Assembly (NCBI GenBank): GCA_013141125.1
Contig: JABFRO010000001.1
Span: forward strand, 62,001 to 126,000
DNA length: 64,000 nucleotides
Direction of reading: 5' to 3'
From: Methylophilaceae bacterium
GTDB taxonomy: Bacteria > Pseudomonadota > Gammaproteobacteria > Burkholderiales > Methylophilaceae
The translations under genes were made by a program, and so were the position numbers. Each line of letters begins with the position of its first letter. Position 1 is the stretch's first letter. This document shows positions 37,342 through 46,845 of this stretch, piece after piece. The notes below the pieces were generated by a model, which worked only from the letters and a program-made list of their open reading frames with translations, had not been told where the DNA came from and ran no database searches.

Positions 37342-38394
37342 TTGAAAATTTTTGTGTGTGAATATATTTCAGCGGGTGGATTATACCGCGAGCCATTACC
37401 AGCCTCGCTTGCACAAGAGGGTTTGCTGATGCGCGATGCCTTGTTGCGCGATATTGCCGAGTCGGATTTCGCACGACAACATCATTGTGAAATCATCAGC
37501 AGTTACGATGTACGCCTGCCGCCACCCAGCCCTGTGTCGCGGGCAATTGCGATTACTCAGCAAGATGATGTGTGGAAAATTTGGCATGATTGCATAACTG
37601 ATTGCGATGCAGTTTGGCTGGTGGCACCGGAAACCGATGGCGTGCTGGCGCGATTGACTGAAATTGTGACTGGGCAAAACAAAATGCGGCTGGGTTGCGA
37701 TTTGGCCTCTATCCATTTGACCAGCAGCAAGTTTCAAACCTGCAAAGCATTACAGACAGCAGGCATACCAACGCTGCCGACTTACCAATTTTCAGCATGG
37801 CAAGCGTTGGATTCTGCGCAAAAACAGGTTAACAGCTGGGTAGCCAAGCCGGATGACGGGGTAGGCTGTACCGATAGTGGCTATTTTGCCAACGCTGCCC
37901 AATTGAGCGCATGGATGCAGCAGGGGCGAACGCAGACGCATATCATCCAGCGCTATCAGCCGGGTATCGCCGCCAGTTTGTCGTTATTATGCAAACAGGG
38001 CAGGGCGTGGCTATTGAGCTGTAATTTGCAAAAAATCGAGCTGCAAAAAGACACACCCATGGCGGGGCAGTTTGTTTATTCAGGCAGTGTGCTCAATGGC
38101 ATGGCGGCACATTGGGCGGCTTTTGCGCAGATCGCACAGCAAGTGGCGACGGCTTTCCCCGGGCTGTGCGGCTATGTGGGCGTGGATGTGCTGGTAGATG
38201 TTCTGGAGGGCGAGCCGGCCAGCCCCAACCAGATTTATGTGCTGGAAATCAACCCACGGTTGACCACTTCCTATGTTGGCCTGCGCGCCGCCATGGACTA
38301 TAACCCTGCCAATCTGATTCTGGACTTGTTTTATAATGCGCACTTTCAGTTGCCAACAAATTTAGCACGCAATGTCGTGGAAATCTCAATTTAG
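37342..38394 (+). CDS. ATP-grasp ligase, MfnD-like (methylofuran side chain)
   Basis: A 350-aa ATP-grasp protein. It starts MKIFVCEYISAGGLYREPLP, has WVAKPDDGVGC as the nucleotide-binding region near residue 170 and YVLEINPRLTTSYVGL as the metal-binding C-terminal motif. Archaeal MfnD joins glutamate to tyramine in methanofuran; this protein probably adds glutamate in methylofuran. Placement before the MfnF-like gene (29 bp) supports this. The exact amine acceptor is not deducible. Confidence 0.82.
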   Translation: MKIFVCEYISAGGLYREPLPASLAQEGLLMRDALLRDIAESDFARQHHCEIISSYDVRLPPPSPVSRAIAITQQDDVWKIWHDCITDCDAVWLVAPETDGVLARLTEIVTGQNKMRLGCDLASIHLTSSKFQTCKALQTAGIPTLPTYQFSAWQALDSAQKQVNSWVAKPDDGVGCTDSGYFANAAQLSAWMQQGRTQTHIIQRYQPGIAASLSLLCKQGRAWLLSCNLQKIELQKDTPMAGQFVYSGSVLNGMAAHWAAFAQIAQQVATAFPGLCGYVGVDVLVDVLEGEPASPNQIYVLEINPRLTTSYVGLRAAMDYNPANLILDLFYNAHFQLPTNLARNVVEISI

Positions 38395-38423
38395 GTAATC
38401 TCACTTTAAAAGAATAATGCTTA

Positions 38424-39533
38424 ATGAAAAATGATATTCAAATTAAACCCACTGCTGTTTTGGGCTGGGATGTAGGCGGGGCGCACCTGAAGGCGGCGCT
38501 GGTGGATGCGACTGGCTCGGCGATAGCGGTGATACAGGTGCCTTGTCCATTATGGCGCGGGCTGCATGAGCTGGAGCAGGCGGTTGAAGATGTCATCAAC
38601 CAGCTGGAACAAAGCTTGGCCGTGCAGGTGACGACAGATTATGAATTCGGCGGACATGTAGTCACCATGACCGGCGAATTGGCGGATATTTTTCCGCACC
38701 GGCAACAGGGGGTGGAACAGATTTCTGCACAAATGCTGGCGTTGCTGGGTGAACACACGCGATTTTATGCCGGTAACAGTGGTTTGGTTTCTGCCGATGA
38801 AGTGGCGGATTATGCGAGCGAAATAGCTTCAGCCAACTGGCTGGCGAGTGCAGAACTGGTGTCACAACGTCTGCCGCAAGGTTTGTTTGTGGATATAGGC
38901 AGCACCACGGCGGATTTTGTGCTGTTCGACCAGTATCAGGTGATAGAGCGGGGAGCTAGTGATGGCGAGCGTTTGCAGCAGGAAGCGCTGGTGTATTCCG
39001 GTGTTATCCGCACCCCGCTGATGTCGCTGGGAAAACGCGTGCCCTTCATGGGTGAATGGCAGACGCTGGCGGCAGAACATTTTGCCACCACGGCTGATGT
39101 TTACCGCTTGACTCTGGATTTGAATGAAAGCGAAGATATGGCGGAAACCGCCGATGGTTCAGGTAAAAGTGCTGAGGATAGCGCGCGCCGCATTGCCCGC
39201 ATGATAGGCCGTGATGTGGGCGATGCACCATTATCTGCCTGGATTGCGCTGGCAGAGGCTTTCAAGCACATGCAGCTGAATCAGCTCAAGGATGCGGTAT
39301 TGCGCAATCTTTCTTATGCGCAGCTGGAAACACAGGCTTCGTTTGCACAAGCCCCGCTAATTGGTGCCGGTGCGGGCAGTTTTCTGGTGCGGGAACTGGC
39401 CGCGCAACTCAACCGCCGCTACTTTGATATTGACCGCTTAATCACCGGCCACAACCCGGAAGCCAAACACTGGGCGGGCGTTTGCCTGCCAGCCTATGCC
39501 GTGGCCTGTATTGCGGCGGAGTCGTTTGCGTGA
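38424..39533 (+). CDS. MfnF-like H4MPT-linked C1 transfer protein
   Basis: A 369-aa member of the hydantoinase/oxoprolinase-like family called probable H4MPT-linked C1 transfer pathway protein. Archaeal MfnF joins the aminomethylfuran-phosphate and the gamma-glutamyltyramine parts of methanofuran. The ASKHA-type phosphate loops are visible: GWDVGGAHLKAALVD at residues 14-28 and GLFVDIGSTTADFVLF near 153-168. The stop overlaps the pabB start (GTGA). Confidence 0.87.
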   Translation: MKNDIQIKPTAVLGWDVGGAHLKAALVDATGSAIAVIQVPCPLWRGLHELEQAVEDVINQLEQSLAVQVTTDYEFGGHVVTMTGELADIFPHRQQGVEQISAQMLALLGEHTRFYAGNSGLVSADEVADYASEIASANWLASAELVSQRLPQGLFVDIGSTTADFVLFDQYQVIERGASDGERLQQEALVYSGVIRTPLMSLGKRVPFMGEWQTLAAEHFATTADVYRLTLDLNESEDMAETADGSGKSAEDSARRIARMIGRDVGDAPLSAWIALAEAFKHMQLNQLKDAVLRNLSYAQLETQASFAQAPLIGAGAGSFLVRELAAQLNRRYFDIDRLITGHNPEAKHWAGVCLPAYAVACIAAESFA

Positions 39534-40933
39534 GTCTACTCAAATATGCGCTGCGCTACACCCCGGATAGCGCCAGACTGTTTGCCAGAATTGCGCATAA
39601 ACCCTGGGCTATTTTTTTAGATAGCGGTCAGCCCAAAAGCCAATATGGTCATTACGATGTGATGGTGGCCGAGCCTTTCATCACCCTGGCCACGCAGGAT
39701 ACGCATACCGAAATTCGGGATGAAAGCGGCACCCGCATCGTCAGTGATGACCCGTTTTTGTTGCTTAAGGAAACGCTGGCAGCTTATGCTACAAGCCCTT
39801 GCGAGCTGCCTTTTTGCGGCGGTGCCATCGGTTATTTTGGCTATGATCTGGCGCGCCAATTGGAGCATTTGCCCGCACTGGCGCAGGATGCCGAACATAT
39901 TCCGCAAATGATGGTAGGCATTTATGACTGGGCGGTGCTGGTGGATCATAGAGCCAAGCGTGCCTGGCTGCTATCACACGGCAAAAACCCGCAAACGCAG
40001 CAGCAGTGGCCAGCACTATGTGCGCTGTTTGATAGCGATTTGTCAGAGCCTGCATTGGCGCAAGATGCCATACCCTTCAGGCTGATTTCTGAAGTTTCCT
40101 CCAATATGGATTTGCCCACTTATGCGGCGGCTTTTGACAAAATCAAACGTTATATTCAAGAGGGCGATTGTTATCAGGTTAATCTGGCGCAGCGTTTTTC
40201 GGCACAGGCCGCAGGCGATGCCTGGGCTGCGTATTTGGCGTTGCGCGACATCAGCCCGGCACCGTTTTCCGCATATATGAGCTTACCCGGTCTGCAAATT
40301 CTTTCCGCTTCGCCCGAGCGTTTTATCCAGGTCAAGGATGCGCATGTGGAAACGCGCCCCATCAAAGGCACACGGCCGCGTTCTGATGATGCGCAGCAGG
40401 ATGCGGCTTTTGCCGAAGAGTTGCAACATAGCCTGAAAGATAGAGCAGAAAACCTGATGATAGTGGATTTACTGCGCAACGATATAGGCAAAAGCTGCGC
40501 GGTGGGTTCGGTGCAGGCCAAGCGCCTGTTTGCGCTGGAAAGTTTTGCCAATGTACATCATCTGGTAAGCACCGTAACCGGCACGCTGGCATCCGGCAAA
40601 ACCGCGCTGGATATGCTGCGCGGTTGTTTCCCCGGCGGCTCTATCACCGGCGCACCCAAATTACGCGCCATGCAGATTATTGAAGAGCTGGAACCGCATA
40701 GGCGCGGGCTGTATTGCGGCGCGATTGGTTATATCGGCTTTGATGGCAATATGGATACCAATATCGCTATCCGCACCGCCATGTATGCCAACGGTGAAAT
40801 CCGCTTTTGGGCGGGCGGCGGTATCGTCGCCGATTCGGAAATGCACAAGGAATACCGCGAAACCTGGGATAAAGCCTCTTCCATGCTGGCCTTGATGCGG
40901 CGCTATGGCAGCCGTTTGGATGCCAAGGTTTAA
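39530..40933 (+). CDS. pabB: Aminodeoxychorismate synthase component I
   Basis: PabB (467 aa) aminates chorismate on the way to 4-aminobenzoate, needed for both folate and tetrahydromethanopterin. The chorismate-binding core has SASPERFI, the KGTRPR motif (TRPIKGTRPRS), DLLRNDIGKSC and the C-terminal GGSITGAPKLRAM. The start is taken as the GTG at 39530 overlapping the mfnF-like stop; the frame extends further upstream only through coding sequence of that gene. Location in this cluster suggests a role tied to H4MPT synthesis. Confidence 0.95.
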   Translation: MSLLKYALRYTPDSARLFARIAHKPWAIFLDSGQPKSQYGHYDVMVAEPFITLATQDTHTEIRDESGTRIVSDDPFLLLKETLAAYATSPCELPFCGGAIGYFGYDLARQLEHLPALAQDAEHIPQMMVGIYDWAVLVDHRAKRAWLLSHGKNPQTQQQWPALCALFDSDLSEPALAQDAIPFRLISEVSSNMDLPTYAAAFDKIKRYIQEGDCYQVNLAQRFSAQAAGDAWAAYLALRDISPAPFSAYMSLPGLQILSASPERFIQVKDAHVETRPIKGTRPRSDDAQQDAAFAEELQHSLKDRAENLMIVDLLRNDIGKSCAVGSVQAKRLFALESFANVHHLVSTVTGTLASGKTALDMLRGCFPGGSITGAPKLRAMQIIEELEPHRRGLYCGAIGYIGFDGNMDTNIAIRTAMYANGEIRFWAGGGIVADSEMHKEYRETWDKASSMLALMRRYGSRLDAKV

Positions 40934-40939
40934 AGCGCT

Positions 40940-41518
40940 ATGCGCATAATCAAGCTGGGCGGCAGCCTGCTGGGATCATCGGAGCTGGGGCATTGGCTCA
41001 AGGTACTGGCTAAAAATCATGATGAAAGCACGGTCATTGTCCCCGGTGGCGGCCTGTTTGCCGATGCCGTGCGCGAGGCGCAAAAGCTGAGCGGCATTAG
41101 CGATGCCTGTGCGCACCGTCTGGCAGTGCTAGCCATGGATCAATTTGGCATATTATTGGCAGGCATGAATCAGGCGCTCGCCACCGCCAGCGAGGCGCAG
41201 GAAATTCTGCAAAAAACCGCGCTCAAGCAAACGGTGATCTGGCTCCCCAGCCGCATGGTACTCGCCGATACCCGTATCCCCATGCATTGGCAAATCACCT
41301 CCGATAGCCTATCCGCCTGGCTGGCCGCAAAGCTGAATGCGGATCAACTGATCCTGATAAAGTCGGTACACCTGCAAAACCAACAACCCGTCAATCCTGC
41401 CATGCTTGCGCAACTCAGCCGGGATGGCCTGGTGGATGCCTGCTTTGCCGAATTTGTTGGCGGGCGTTCATTTCGCACCCGGGTGCTGGGCAAGCAGAAT
41501 TTCACAGAATTTGCATAG
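40940..41518 (+). CDS. Amino-acid-kinase-fold protein, MfnE-like
   Basis: A 192-aa small kinase-fold protein: RIIKLGGSLL at the N-terminus, VPGGGLFADAVREAQ near residue 35 and ITSDSLSAWLAAKL near residue 120. Archaeal MfnE phosphorylates aminomethylfuran-phosphate to the diphosphate, the substrate of MfnF. Being in one operon with an MfnF-like and an MfnD-like protein, this is the likely role here. It is shorter than carbamate or glutamate kinases, as MfnE proteins are. Confidence 0.83.
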   Translation: MRIIKLGGSLLGSSELGHWLKVLAKNHDESTVIVPGGGLFADAVREAQKLSGISDACAHRLAVLAMDQFGILLAGMNQALATASEAQEILQKTALKQTVIWLPSRMVLADTRIPMHWQITSDSLSAWLAAKLNADQLILIKSVHLQNQQPVNPAMLAQLSRDGLVDACFAEFVGGRSFRTRVLGKQNFTEFA

Positions 41519-41793
41519 GCAGATTTTTCCAACACACCTAACCAGAATCCTTTTTCTTCCCCCCTGTAAAATACCCAGGCTAGACAAATTCAAGCATTTC
41601 AAGCTTTACTCTAGTGGACAATAAACCACTGATATAGTAAGGTCTTGCCAGCCCTGCAAAATCCTAAAAGTAGCCATTGCAGGCGTGTTGATAGGGTTGG
41701 TACAAACGTAAATAGAAGCAATAGATAGGATTTACGATATTTTACATTTGTTTCAAAGGTGCAATTTTCAAGCACAAACTGGTCAGGTTACTT

Positions 41794-44700
41794 GTGAATA
41801 TAAAAAAATTAATCAGCAAAGCCCAATCCCTAAGCCTGTATGTAAATCCCCCGCTATTGCTGGCAGTGGTAATTTTTTTTATCAGTTCGATTATATTGGC
41901 CGGTGTAGTTCGTTATTCCGAGCACGACAGGCTACTACATGAGCGCATGACAGCGCTGAATATGGCCGATGGTTATACGGATGCGATTCAAGGCAAAATT
42001 GAACATGCACTTTCGGCTAATTATGTGATGGCAGCGCTGGTGCGCCAAGGCCATGGCCGCATAGAAAATTTTGAAAAAATTGCCACGCAAATGCTGCCGA
42101 TTTATCCAGGCGTTTCTTCATTGGCTTTATCACCTGAAGGCATTATACAAATCAATGTACCGCTGGCGGAAAATGCTAAATCCATTGGCTTTAATCCATT
42201 TAAAAATCCACAACAGAACAAAGAAGCATTTTTAACCAGAAATACCGGCAAGTTGACGCTCGCAGGCCCTTTTGAGTTGGTACAAGGTGGTTTTGGAGTG
42301 GTGGGGCGGTTGCCGGTTTTTCTGGAAAACAAGGAAGAAAAAGCCTCATTTTGGGGCTTCACTAATGTTGTGATTCGTATTCCTCAAATTTTTGCATCTA
42401 TTGGACTGAAGCAATTGCAGGGTAAAGGTTACGCCTATGAAGTTTGGCGGATTGATCCCTATACCAATAAAAAACAGACCATTCTTGCCTCATCCGCTTC
42501 TACGCTTGAAACCCCCGTTATAAAAACCATGCAGCTGGCGAATACGGTTTGGTATTTTGGCGTTACGCCAATACAAGGTTGGGCTAACCCGCTATTTCTG
42601 CTGCCAAAACTCTTGTTGGCACTGGCTTTAAGCCTGTTGTTGGCTTTTTTGGCCAAACTGATGCTGGAATTGAAAATACATAAACAGGAGTTGGAAAAGC
42701 AGGTTGGCGAACGCACTAATGAAGTGCTGGCCACAAAAAATCAACTACAAGCCACGCTGGATGCTGTACCCGATCTGTTATTTGAAGTGGGATTGGACGG
42801 GCGCTATTATAGTTTTCATTCACCACGCACCGATTTGTTGGCGGTTCCCGCTGAAGAGCTTATGGGGAAATTGATTACGGATATTATGCCGGCGGATGCC
42901 TGTAATGTGTGTTTTGAGGCATTACAAGAGGCGCATGGATCGGGTTTTTCGCATGCAAAATGTTTTGGCTTGCAGTTGGCACAAGGTAAAAAATACTTTG
43001 AGCTTTCTGTTTCGCGCAAAACGGTTGAGTCGGGACAAGCGCCGCGCTTTATTGTGTTGTCGCGTGATATTACCGAGCGTAAAAATTCAGAAGCAAAGAT
43101 CAGGCGCTTAAGTAATATTTATGCAGCACTTAGCCAATGTAATCAAGCCATCGTGCGATGTTCTGATGAAGCCGCGTTATTTCCACAAATTTGTCGGGAT
43201 GCTATCCGCTTTGGCGGCTTTAAAATGGCCTGGATCGGTTTGCTGGATGCGGAAACCGGCGCGGTCAAGCCAGTGGCTTATGACGGTGATGGGTCAGAGT
43301 ATCTGCAAGATATTAGGGTTACCATAGATGCAAAGAGTCCTTTTGGGCGTGGTCCCATTGGTACCGCAATGCGAGAGGATCACCCGGTCTGGAGCCAGGA
43401 TTGCATGAATGATGCCACTTGCGCTCCCTGGCATGAGCGAGCTATCAAATATGGCTGGCAGTCGGTCGCTTCCTTGCCAATTCATAGAGGCGGTAGCGTG
43501 GTTGGTTCTTTCAATCTCTATTCTTCTGAGCTGCATGCTTTTGATGAAGCGGCGCGTGATTTGCTGATTGAAATGGCGATGGATATCAGCTTCGCGCTGA
43601 AAAATTTTGCACTGGAAGCGCAACGCAAAAAAGCCGATGAAGCCCTACGCGCCAGTGAGCAACATTTGCGTACATTGGTGGAAACCGAGCCTGAGTGTGT
43701 AAAGCTGCTGGATGCACGCGGCCAACTGTTGGAAATGAATGCGGCTGGGCTGGCCATGCTGGAAGTGGATACGCTGGAAGAAGCGCAACAATACAATATG
43801 CAGGATATGGTATTGCCAGAATATCAAGCTGCATTTGCTGATTTGCACAAACGCGTGATGCGGGGTGAAACAGCGGCACTGGAATTTGAGATTAACGGTT
43901 TGAGAGGTACGCGTCGCTGGCTGGAAACACGGGCAGCACCCATGCGCGATCAAAATGGAAAAGTGATTTCATTGCTTGGAATTACGCGTGATATTACGGT
44001 GCGCAAACGTACGGATGATAGCTTAAAGCGACACGCGGAAAGACTGGAGCAAGCTGAGAAAAACGCCAATCTTGGCAGTTGGGAGTTTGATGTGGTGAGC
44101 GGCCGTGGTTGGTGGTCCCAGCACATGTTCCACATGTTTGGTTTTGCATACGCTACTGATATGCCCAGCTGTGAGGAGTATCTTGAGCGCATACATCCTG
44201 AAGACAGAGACATTGTGCAAGAGGTGCTTATCAGCATGGCCATGGGTGAAGTGCCTCAATGTCGGGAATTCAAAAGCAATCCCGCCTATGGCTCGATCAG
44301 ATATTTCATGCCTACGCTGAGTGCTGAAACTGATGCCCAAGGCAAAATCATCAAGTTTACAGGTACTCAGCTTGACATCACCCAGCAGAAATTGGCAGAG
44401 AAACATATTCTCCATCTGGCTAATTATGATGCACTGACCGGGCTGCCGAATCGTACGCTGTTGACTGACCGTGTCGTTCACGCCATTAGCATGGCGCAAC
44501 GCAGTAAAGAGCCGCTGAGCCTGATGTTTCTTGATTTGGATCATTTCAAGAATGTGAACGATTCACTCGGCCATAAAATTGGCGATGAGTTATTGATAAG
44601 CCTTGCTGGCCGTTTGCGTGGGATAGTCCGTGAGGAAGATACTATTTCACGTTTGGGTGGCGATGAGTTTATCCTGGTGTTGCCTGCTACCAATGCCGAC

Positions 44701-45717
44701 GGTGCCGCGCATGTGGCGGATAAATTATTACAGACCATCGCCAAACCTTATCAAATTGACCAGTATGAGCTGATTGTCACGCCCTCCATTGGTATTGCCA
44801 TGTATCCGAATGATGGAGAGGATTTTGAAGCATTGTCCAAGTGTGCCGATAGTGCCATGTACCGCGCCAAGGCCGGTGGCCGCAATACCTATCGTTTTTT
44901 CACTCCGGAAATGCAGGAGCGCTCGGTACGCACCCTGCAATTGGAAAATGCATTGCGTTATGCAGTTGAAGACAATCAGCTATTACTGGAGTATCAGCCG
45001 CAAATAGCGTTGAAAAACGGACAAGTGATAGGGGCTGAAGCGCTGCTACGCTGGCAGCATCCAAAGTTTGGCTTGATTTCTCCAAATGAGTTTATCCCGC
45101 TCGCGGAAAGCACGGGGCAGATTCTGCAAATTGGTGAATGGGTGCTGCGCACGGCTAGCCTACAGTTGAGAAACTGGATCGACCTTGGTTTTGCTCCCAT
45201 TACCATGGCTGTCAATTTATCTGCCGTGCAATTTCGTTATTTGCAATTACCGGATTTGGTTACACAGATTTTGCATGAAGCCGGTGTAGCCGCACAATAT
45301 CTGGAGCTGGAGCTCACCGAAGGTGTCGCCATGGAAAATCCACTGGCTGCAGTCAGCATGATGGATCAGCTGCACGCTCGCGGCATTTGTATGTCTATTG
45401 ACGATTTTGGCACGGGTTACTCCTCCCTGAGTTACCTCAAACGCTTCCAGGTGTATAAGCTCAAGATAGACCGCTCATTTGTACGCGATATTACCCACGA
45501 CCCGGAAGACATGGCTATCGTTTGCGCCATCATCAATCTGGCGAAAAATCTGGGCTTGCAAACGATAGCCGAAGGGGTGGAAACCATGGAGCAGCTGGAA
45601 TTTTTACAGCAAAAAGGTTGCGATGAAGTGCAGGGCTATTACTTCAGCAAGCCGTTACCGGCTGTGCAGTTTGAAGCTTTTATGCGAGATTTGTCGGGTG
45701 GTAAGAACAATTCTTGA
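41794..45717 (+). CDS. CHASE-PAS-GAF-PAS-GGDEF-EAL sensory c-di-GMP protein
   Basis: A 1307-aa signalling protein. Order: membrane segment about 20-40, periplasmic CHASE-type sensor to about 265, second membrane segment about 268-290, coiled coil, PAS about 310-425, GAF about 440-605, two more PAS regions about 620-870, GGDEF about 880-1040 and EAL about 1050-1300. The active motif RLGGDEF is intact, and the EAL motif (AEALLRWQHP) and DDFGTGYSSL are intact, so both cyclase and phosphodiesterase activity are possible. Starts with GTG. The stop codon is inside an inverted repeat. Confidence 0.93.
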   Translation: MNIKKLISKAQSLSLYVNPPLLLAVVIFFISSIILAGVVRYSEHDRLLHERMTALNMADGYTDAIQGKIEHALSANYVMAALVRQGHGRIENFEKIATQMLPIYPGVSSLALSPEGIIQINVPLAENAKSIGFNPFKNPQQNKEAFLTRNTGKLTLAGPFELVQGGFGVVGRLPVFLENKEEKASFWGFTNVVIRIPQIFASIGLKQLQGKGYAYEVWRIDPYTNKKQTILASSASTLETPVIKTMQLANTVWYFGVTPIQGWANPLFLLPKLLLALALSLLLAFLAKLMLELKIHKQELEKQVGERTNEVLATKNQLQATLDAVPDLLFEVGLDGRYYSFHSPRTDLLAVPAEELMGKLITDIMPADACNVCFEALQEAHGSGFSHAKCFGLQLAQGKKYFELSVSRKTVESGQAPRFIVLSRDITERKNSEAKIRRLSNIYAALSQCNQAIVRCSDEAALFPQICRDAIRFGGFKMAWIGLLDAETGAVKPVAYDGDGSEYLQDIRVTIDAKSPFGRGPIGTAMREDHPVWSQDCMNDATCAPWHERAIKYGWQSVASLPIHRGGSVVGSFNLYSSELHAFDEAARDLLIEMAMDISFALKNFALEAQRKKADEALRASEQHLRTLVETEPECVKLLDARGQLLEMNAAGLAMLEVDTLEEAQQYNMQDMVLPEYQAAFADLHKRVMRGETAALEFEINGLRGTRRWLETRAAPMRDQNGKVISLLGITRDITVRKRTDDSLKRHAERLEQAEKNANLGSWEFDVVSGRGWWSQHMFHMFGFAYATDMPSCEEYLERIHPEDRDIVQEVLISMAMGEVPQCREFKSNPAYGSIRYFMPTLSAETDAQGKIIKFTGTQLDITQQKLAEKHILHLANYDALTGLPNRTLLTDRVVHAISMAQRSKEPLSLMFLDLDHFKNVNDSLGHKIGDELLISLAGRLRGIVREEDTISRLGGDEFILVLPATNADGAAHVADKLLQTIAKPYQIDQYELIVTPSIGIAMYPNDGEDFEALSKCADSAMYRAKAGGRNTYRFFTPEMQERSVRTLQLENALRYAVEDNQLLLEYQPQIALKNGQVIGAEALLRWQHPKFGLISPNEFIPLAESTGQILQIGEWVLRTASLQLRNWIDLGFAPITMAVNLSAVQFRYLQLPDLVTQILHEAGVAAQYLELELTEGVAMENPLAAVSMMDQLHARGICMSIDDFGTGYSSLSYLKRFQVYKLKIDRSFVRDITHDPEDMAIVCAIINLAKNLGLQTIAEGVETMEQLEFLQQKGCDEVQGYYFSKPLPAVQFEAFMRDLSGGKNNS

Positions 45718-45729
45718 ATTGTTCTTACC
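45700..45729. terminator. Inverted repeat across the stop codon of the GGDEF-EAL gene
   Basis: Arms of 14 nt (GGTAAGAACAATTC and its exact complement) with a 2-nt centre; the TGA stop lies in the middle. There is no T-run afterwards, so it may be a weak terminator, an mRNA 3' stabiliser or a protein-binding site. Confidence 0.5.
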
Positions 45730-45746
45730 CTTCATAATGCGGCCAT

Positions 45747-46016
45747 TTATAAGGCGCTGCTGACTTTAACCACACTGTGGTCTTCTTCGCTGGTCTTGCT
45801 GTTAAAGCCAAGCCTATTCATTAACTTCAACATGTTATGGTTGTTATTTAATACTTCACCTTCAATGGTTTTCAAGCCTTTTGAGCGTGCAGCTTCCATT
45901 AATGACACCATTAGTTTTTGACCCAAGCCTTTGCCTGTCATATTGTCAGCTACCACCACCGCGAATTCGCAGGAATCACCGTCGGGATTAATGGCAAAGC
46001 GCGCTACGCCAAGCTC
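45747..46016 (-). repeat. Direct repeat copy 1: duplicated 3' end of the pat gene
   Basis: These 270 bp match 46846-47115 with nine base differences counted by eye and no gap. They start exactly at the stop codon of the acetyltransferase gene and reach about 90 codons into it. Both copies are in the same orientation and flank the brnTA pair. Confidence 0.92.
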
Positions 46017-46076
46017 GCGTAGGGCGGAAAAGTGAAATGCATTCCGCCGTATGTAATGCCTCCATTCGGCAATCAC
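45747..46076 (-). pseudogene. Truncated GNAT acetyltransferase fragment (C-terminal third)
   Basis: A 109-codon frame. Its first ~20 codons are unrelated sequence, and the rest repeats the C-terminal ~90 residues of the Pat-type protein encoded at 46846-49536, including the acetyl-CoA-binding GKGLGQKLM. Half a GNAT domain is unlikely to be active. The frame starts with a GTG overlapping the brnA stop (GTGA), so it could be translated as a third gene of that operon. A small hairpin (GGCGGAA/TTCCGCC, 46023-46048) sits at the junction. Called a fragment; expression unknown. Confidence 0.8.
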
Positions 46077-46339
46077 TGACTATGCAGTTTTTCCTGCAAC
46101 CAAACCTTAATCAAAGATTGATAGGGCACATCCCTGGAGTTAGCGGCGGCTTTGATAGAATCCAGCAAGTGTTGCGGGAGTCGCAATGAAATTGTTTTTG
46201 TGCTTGGTTTCAAATTGGGCAGCACGATGCGTTGCGCTTTTGTCCAATCCAGATACTCCGTGGAATCGTGGGTCTCCCAAAACGCCTTTTCATCAGCTTC
46301 ACTGGCGAATTCGGGGATTGGTTTAAGTGCTTTGCTCAT
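46073..46339 (-). CDS. brnA: BrnA-type/CopG-like antitoxin
   Basis: An 88-aa antitoxin. The C-terminal part STKTISLRLPQHLLDSIKAAANSRDVPYQSLIKVWL is a ribbon-helix-helix DNA-binding domain, with the toxin-binding part N-terminal. The ATG at 46339 is preferred over an upstream in-frame start because the upstream codons are simply toxin-gene sequence. It overlaps the toxin gene by 17 bp. The RHH domain should bind the promoter upstream of the toxin gene and autoregulate the pair. Confidence 0.85.
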   Translation of the reverse strand: MSKALKPIPEFASEADEKAFWETHDSTEYLDWTKAQRIVLPNLKPSTKTISLRLPQHLLDSIKAAANSRDVPYQSLIKVWLQEKLHSQ

Positions 46340-46622
46340 AAATCTTGCGCTCCTTTCTGTGCATGTCTCTGGCGGATATGACACGAATCCACTCACCTGA
46401 ATTCCGCAGGGTGAAGGTTATATGCAACGTCCGGCCTTCGTTAGTTTTACCCAGTGCATGTAAGCGTATTTCACCTTGACTGTGTTTGCTGTCTTCAATC
46501 ACCAACAGCGGTTCATTAAAGAAAACCTGCTCGGCTTCGGCCATTGAAACACCATGCTTGTCGTTCTTGCGGGCGTTTCCTTCATCCCAATCGAAGTCAG
46601 AAATCTTGGTGAAATTGATCAT
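46323..46622 (-). CDS. brnT: BrnT-type ribonuclease toxin (DUF497)
   Basis: A 99-aa toxin of the BrnT family, RelE-fold RNases that stop translation. Features: DFDWDEGNARKNDKHGVSMAEAEQVF at the N-terminus, RLHALGKTNEGRTLHITFTLR in the centre, and the C-terminal RVISARDMHRKERKIYE with the conserved arginine and Y/E. Toxin-first order is standard for brnTA. The 223 bp upstream separate it from the pat stop and should contain the promoter. Confidence 0.9.
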   Translation of the reverse strand: MINFTKISDFDWDEGNARKNDKHGVSMAEAEQVFFNEPLLVIEDSKHSQGEIRLHALGKTNEGRTLHITFTLRNSGEWIRVISARDMHRKERKIYEQST

Positions 46623-46807
46623 AAATGTATGTTATGAAAATATACAATAAAAAGCAAGTCTAGCTGTTGAAATGCCTAATACGCCAATCTCAGCTGAATG
46701 TATAAAAGAAGATACTCGACCGTCCGCTGCGTCTGCAAAGCCGCCGCTGAATTTCGCTTTCCAACCCTGTTTTGCATAAAACGGCATAATTCTTAAGATG
46801 TTGCTGG

Positions 46808-46840
46808 AGCCAAGTTTCCAGCCTAAGAATGAACTTGGCT
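46808..46840. terminator. Weak hairpin downstream of pat
   Basis: A 9-bp stem (AGCCAAGTT with AACTTGGCT) and 15-nt loop, six bases past the pat stop. It has no T-run on the minus strand, so termination is doubtful. Confidence 0.4.
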
Positions 46841-46845
46841 CTATT

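Noticed and set aside
41519-41793. c-di-GMP riboswitch before the GGDEF-EAL gene
   Set aside because: The GEMM core motifs were looked for and not seen in this 275-bp leader.
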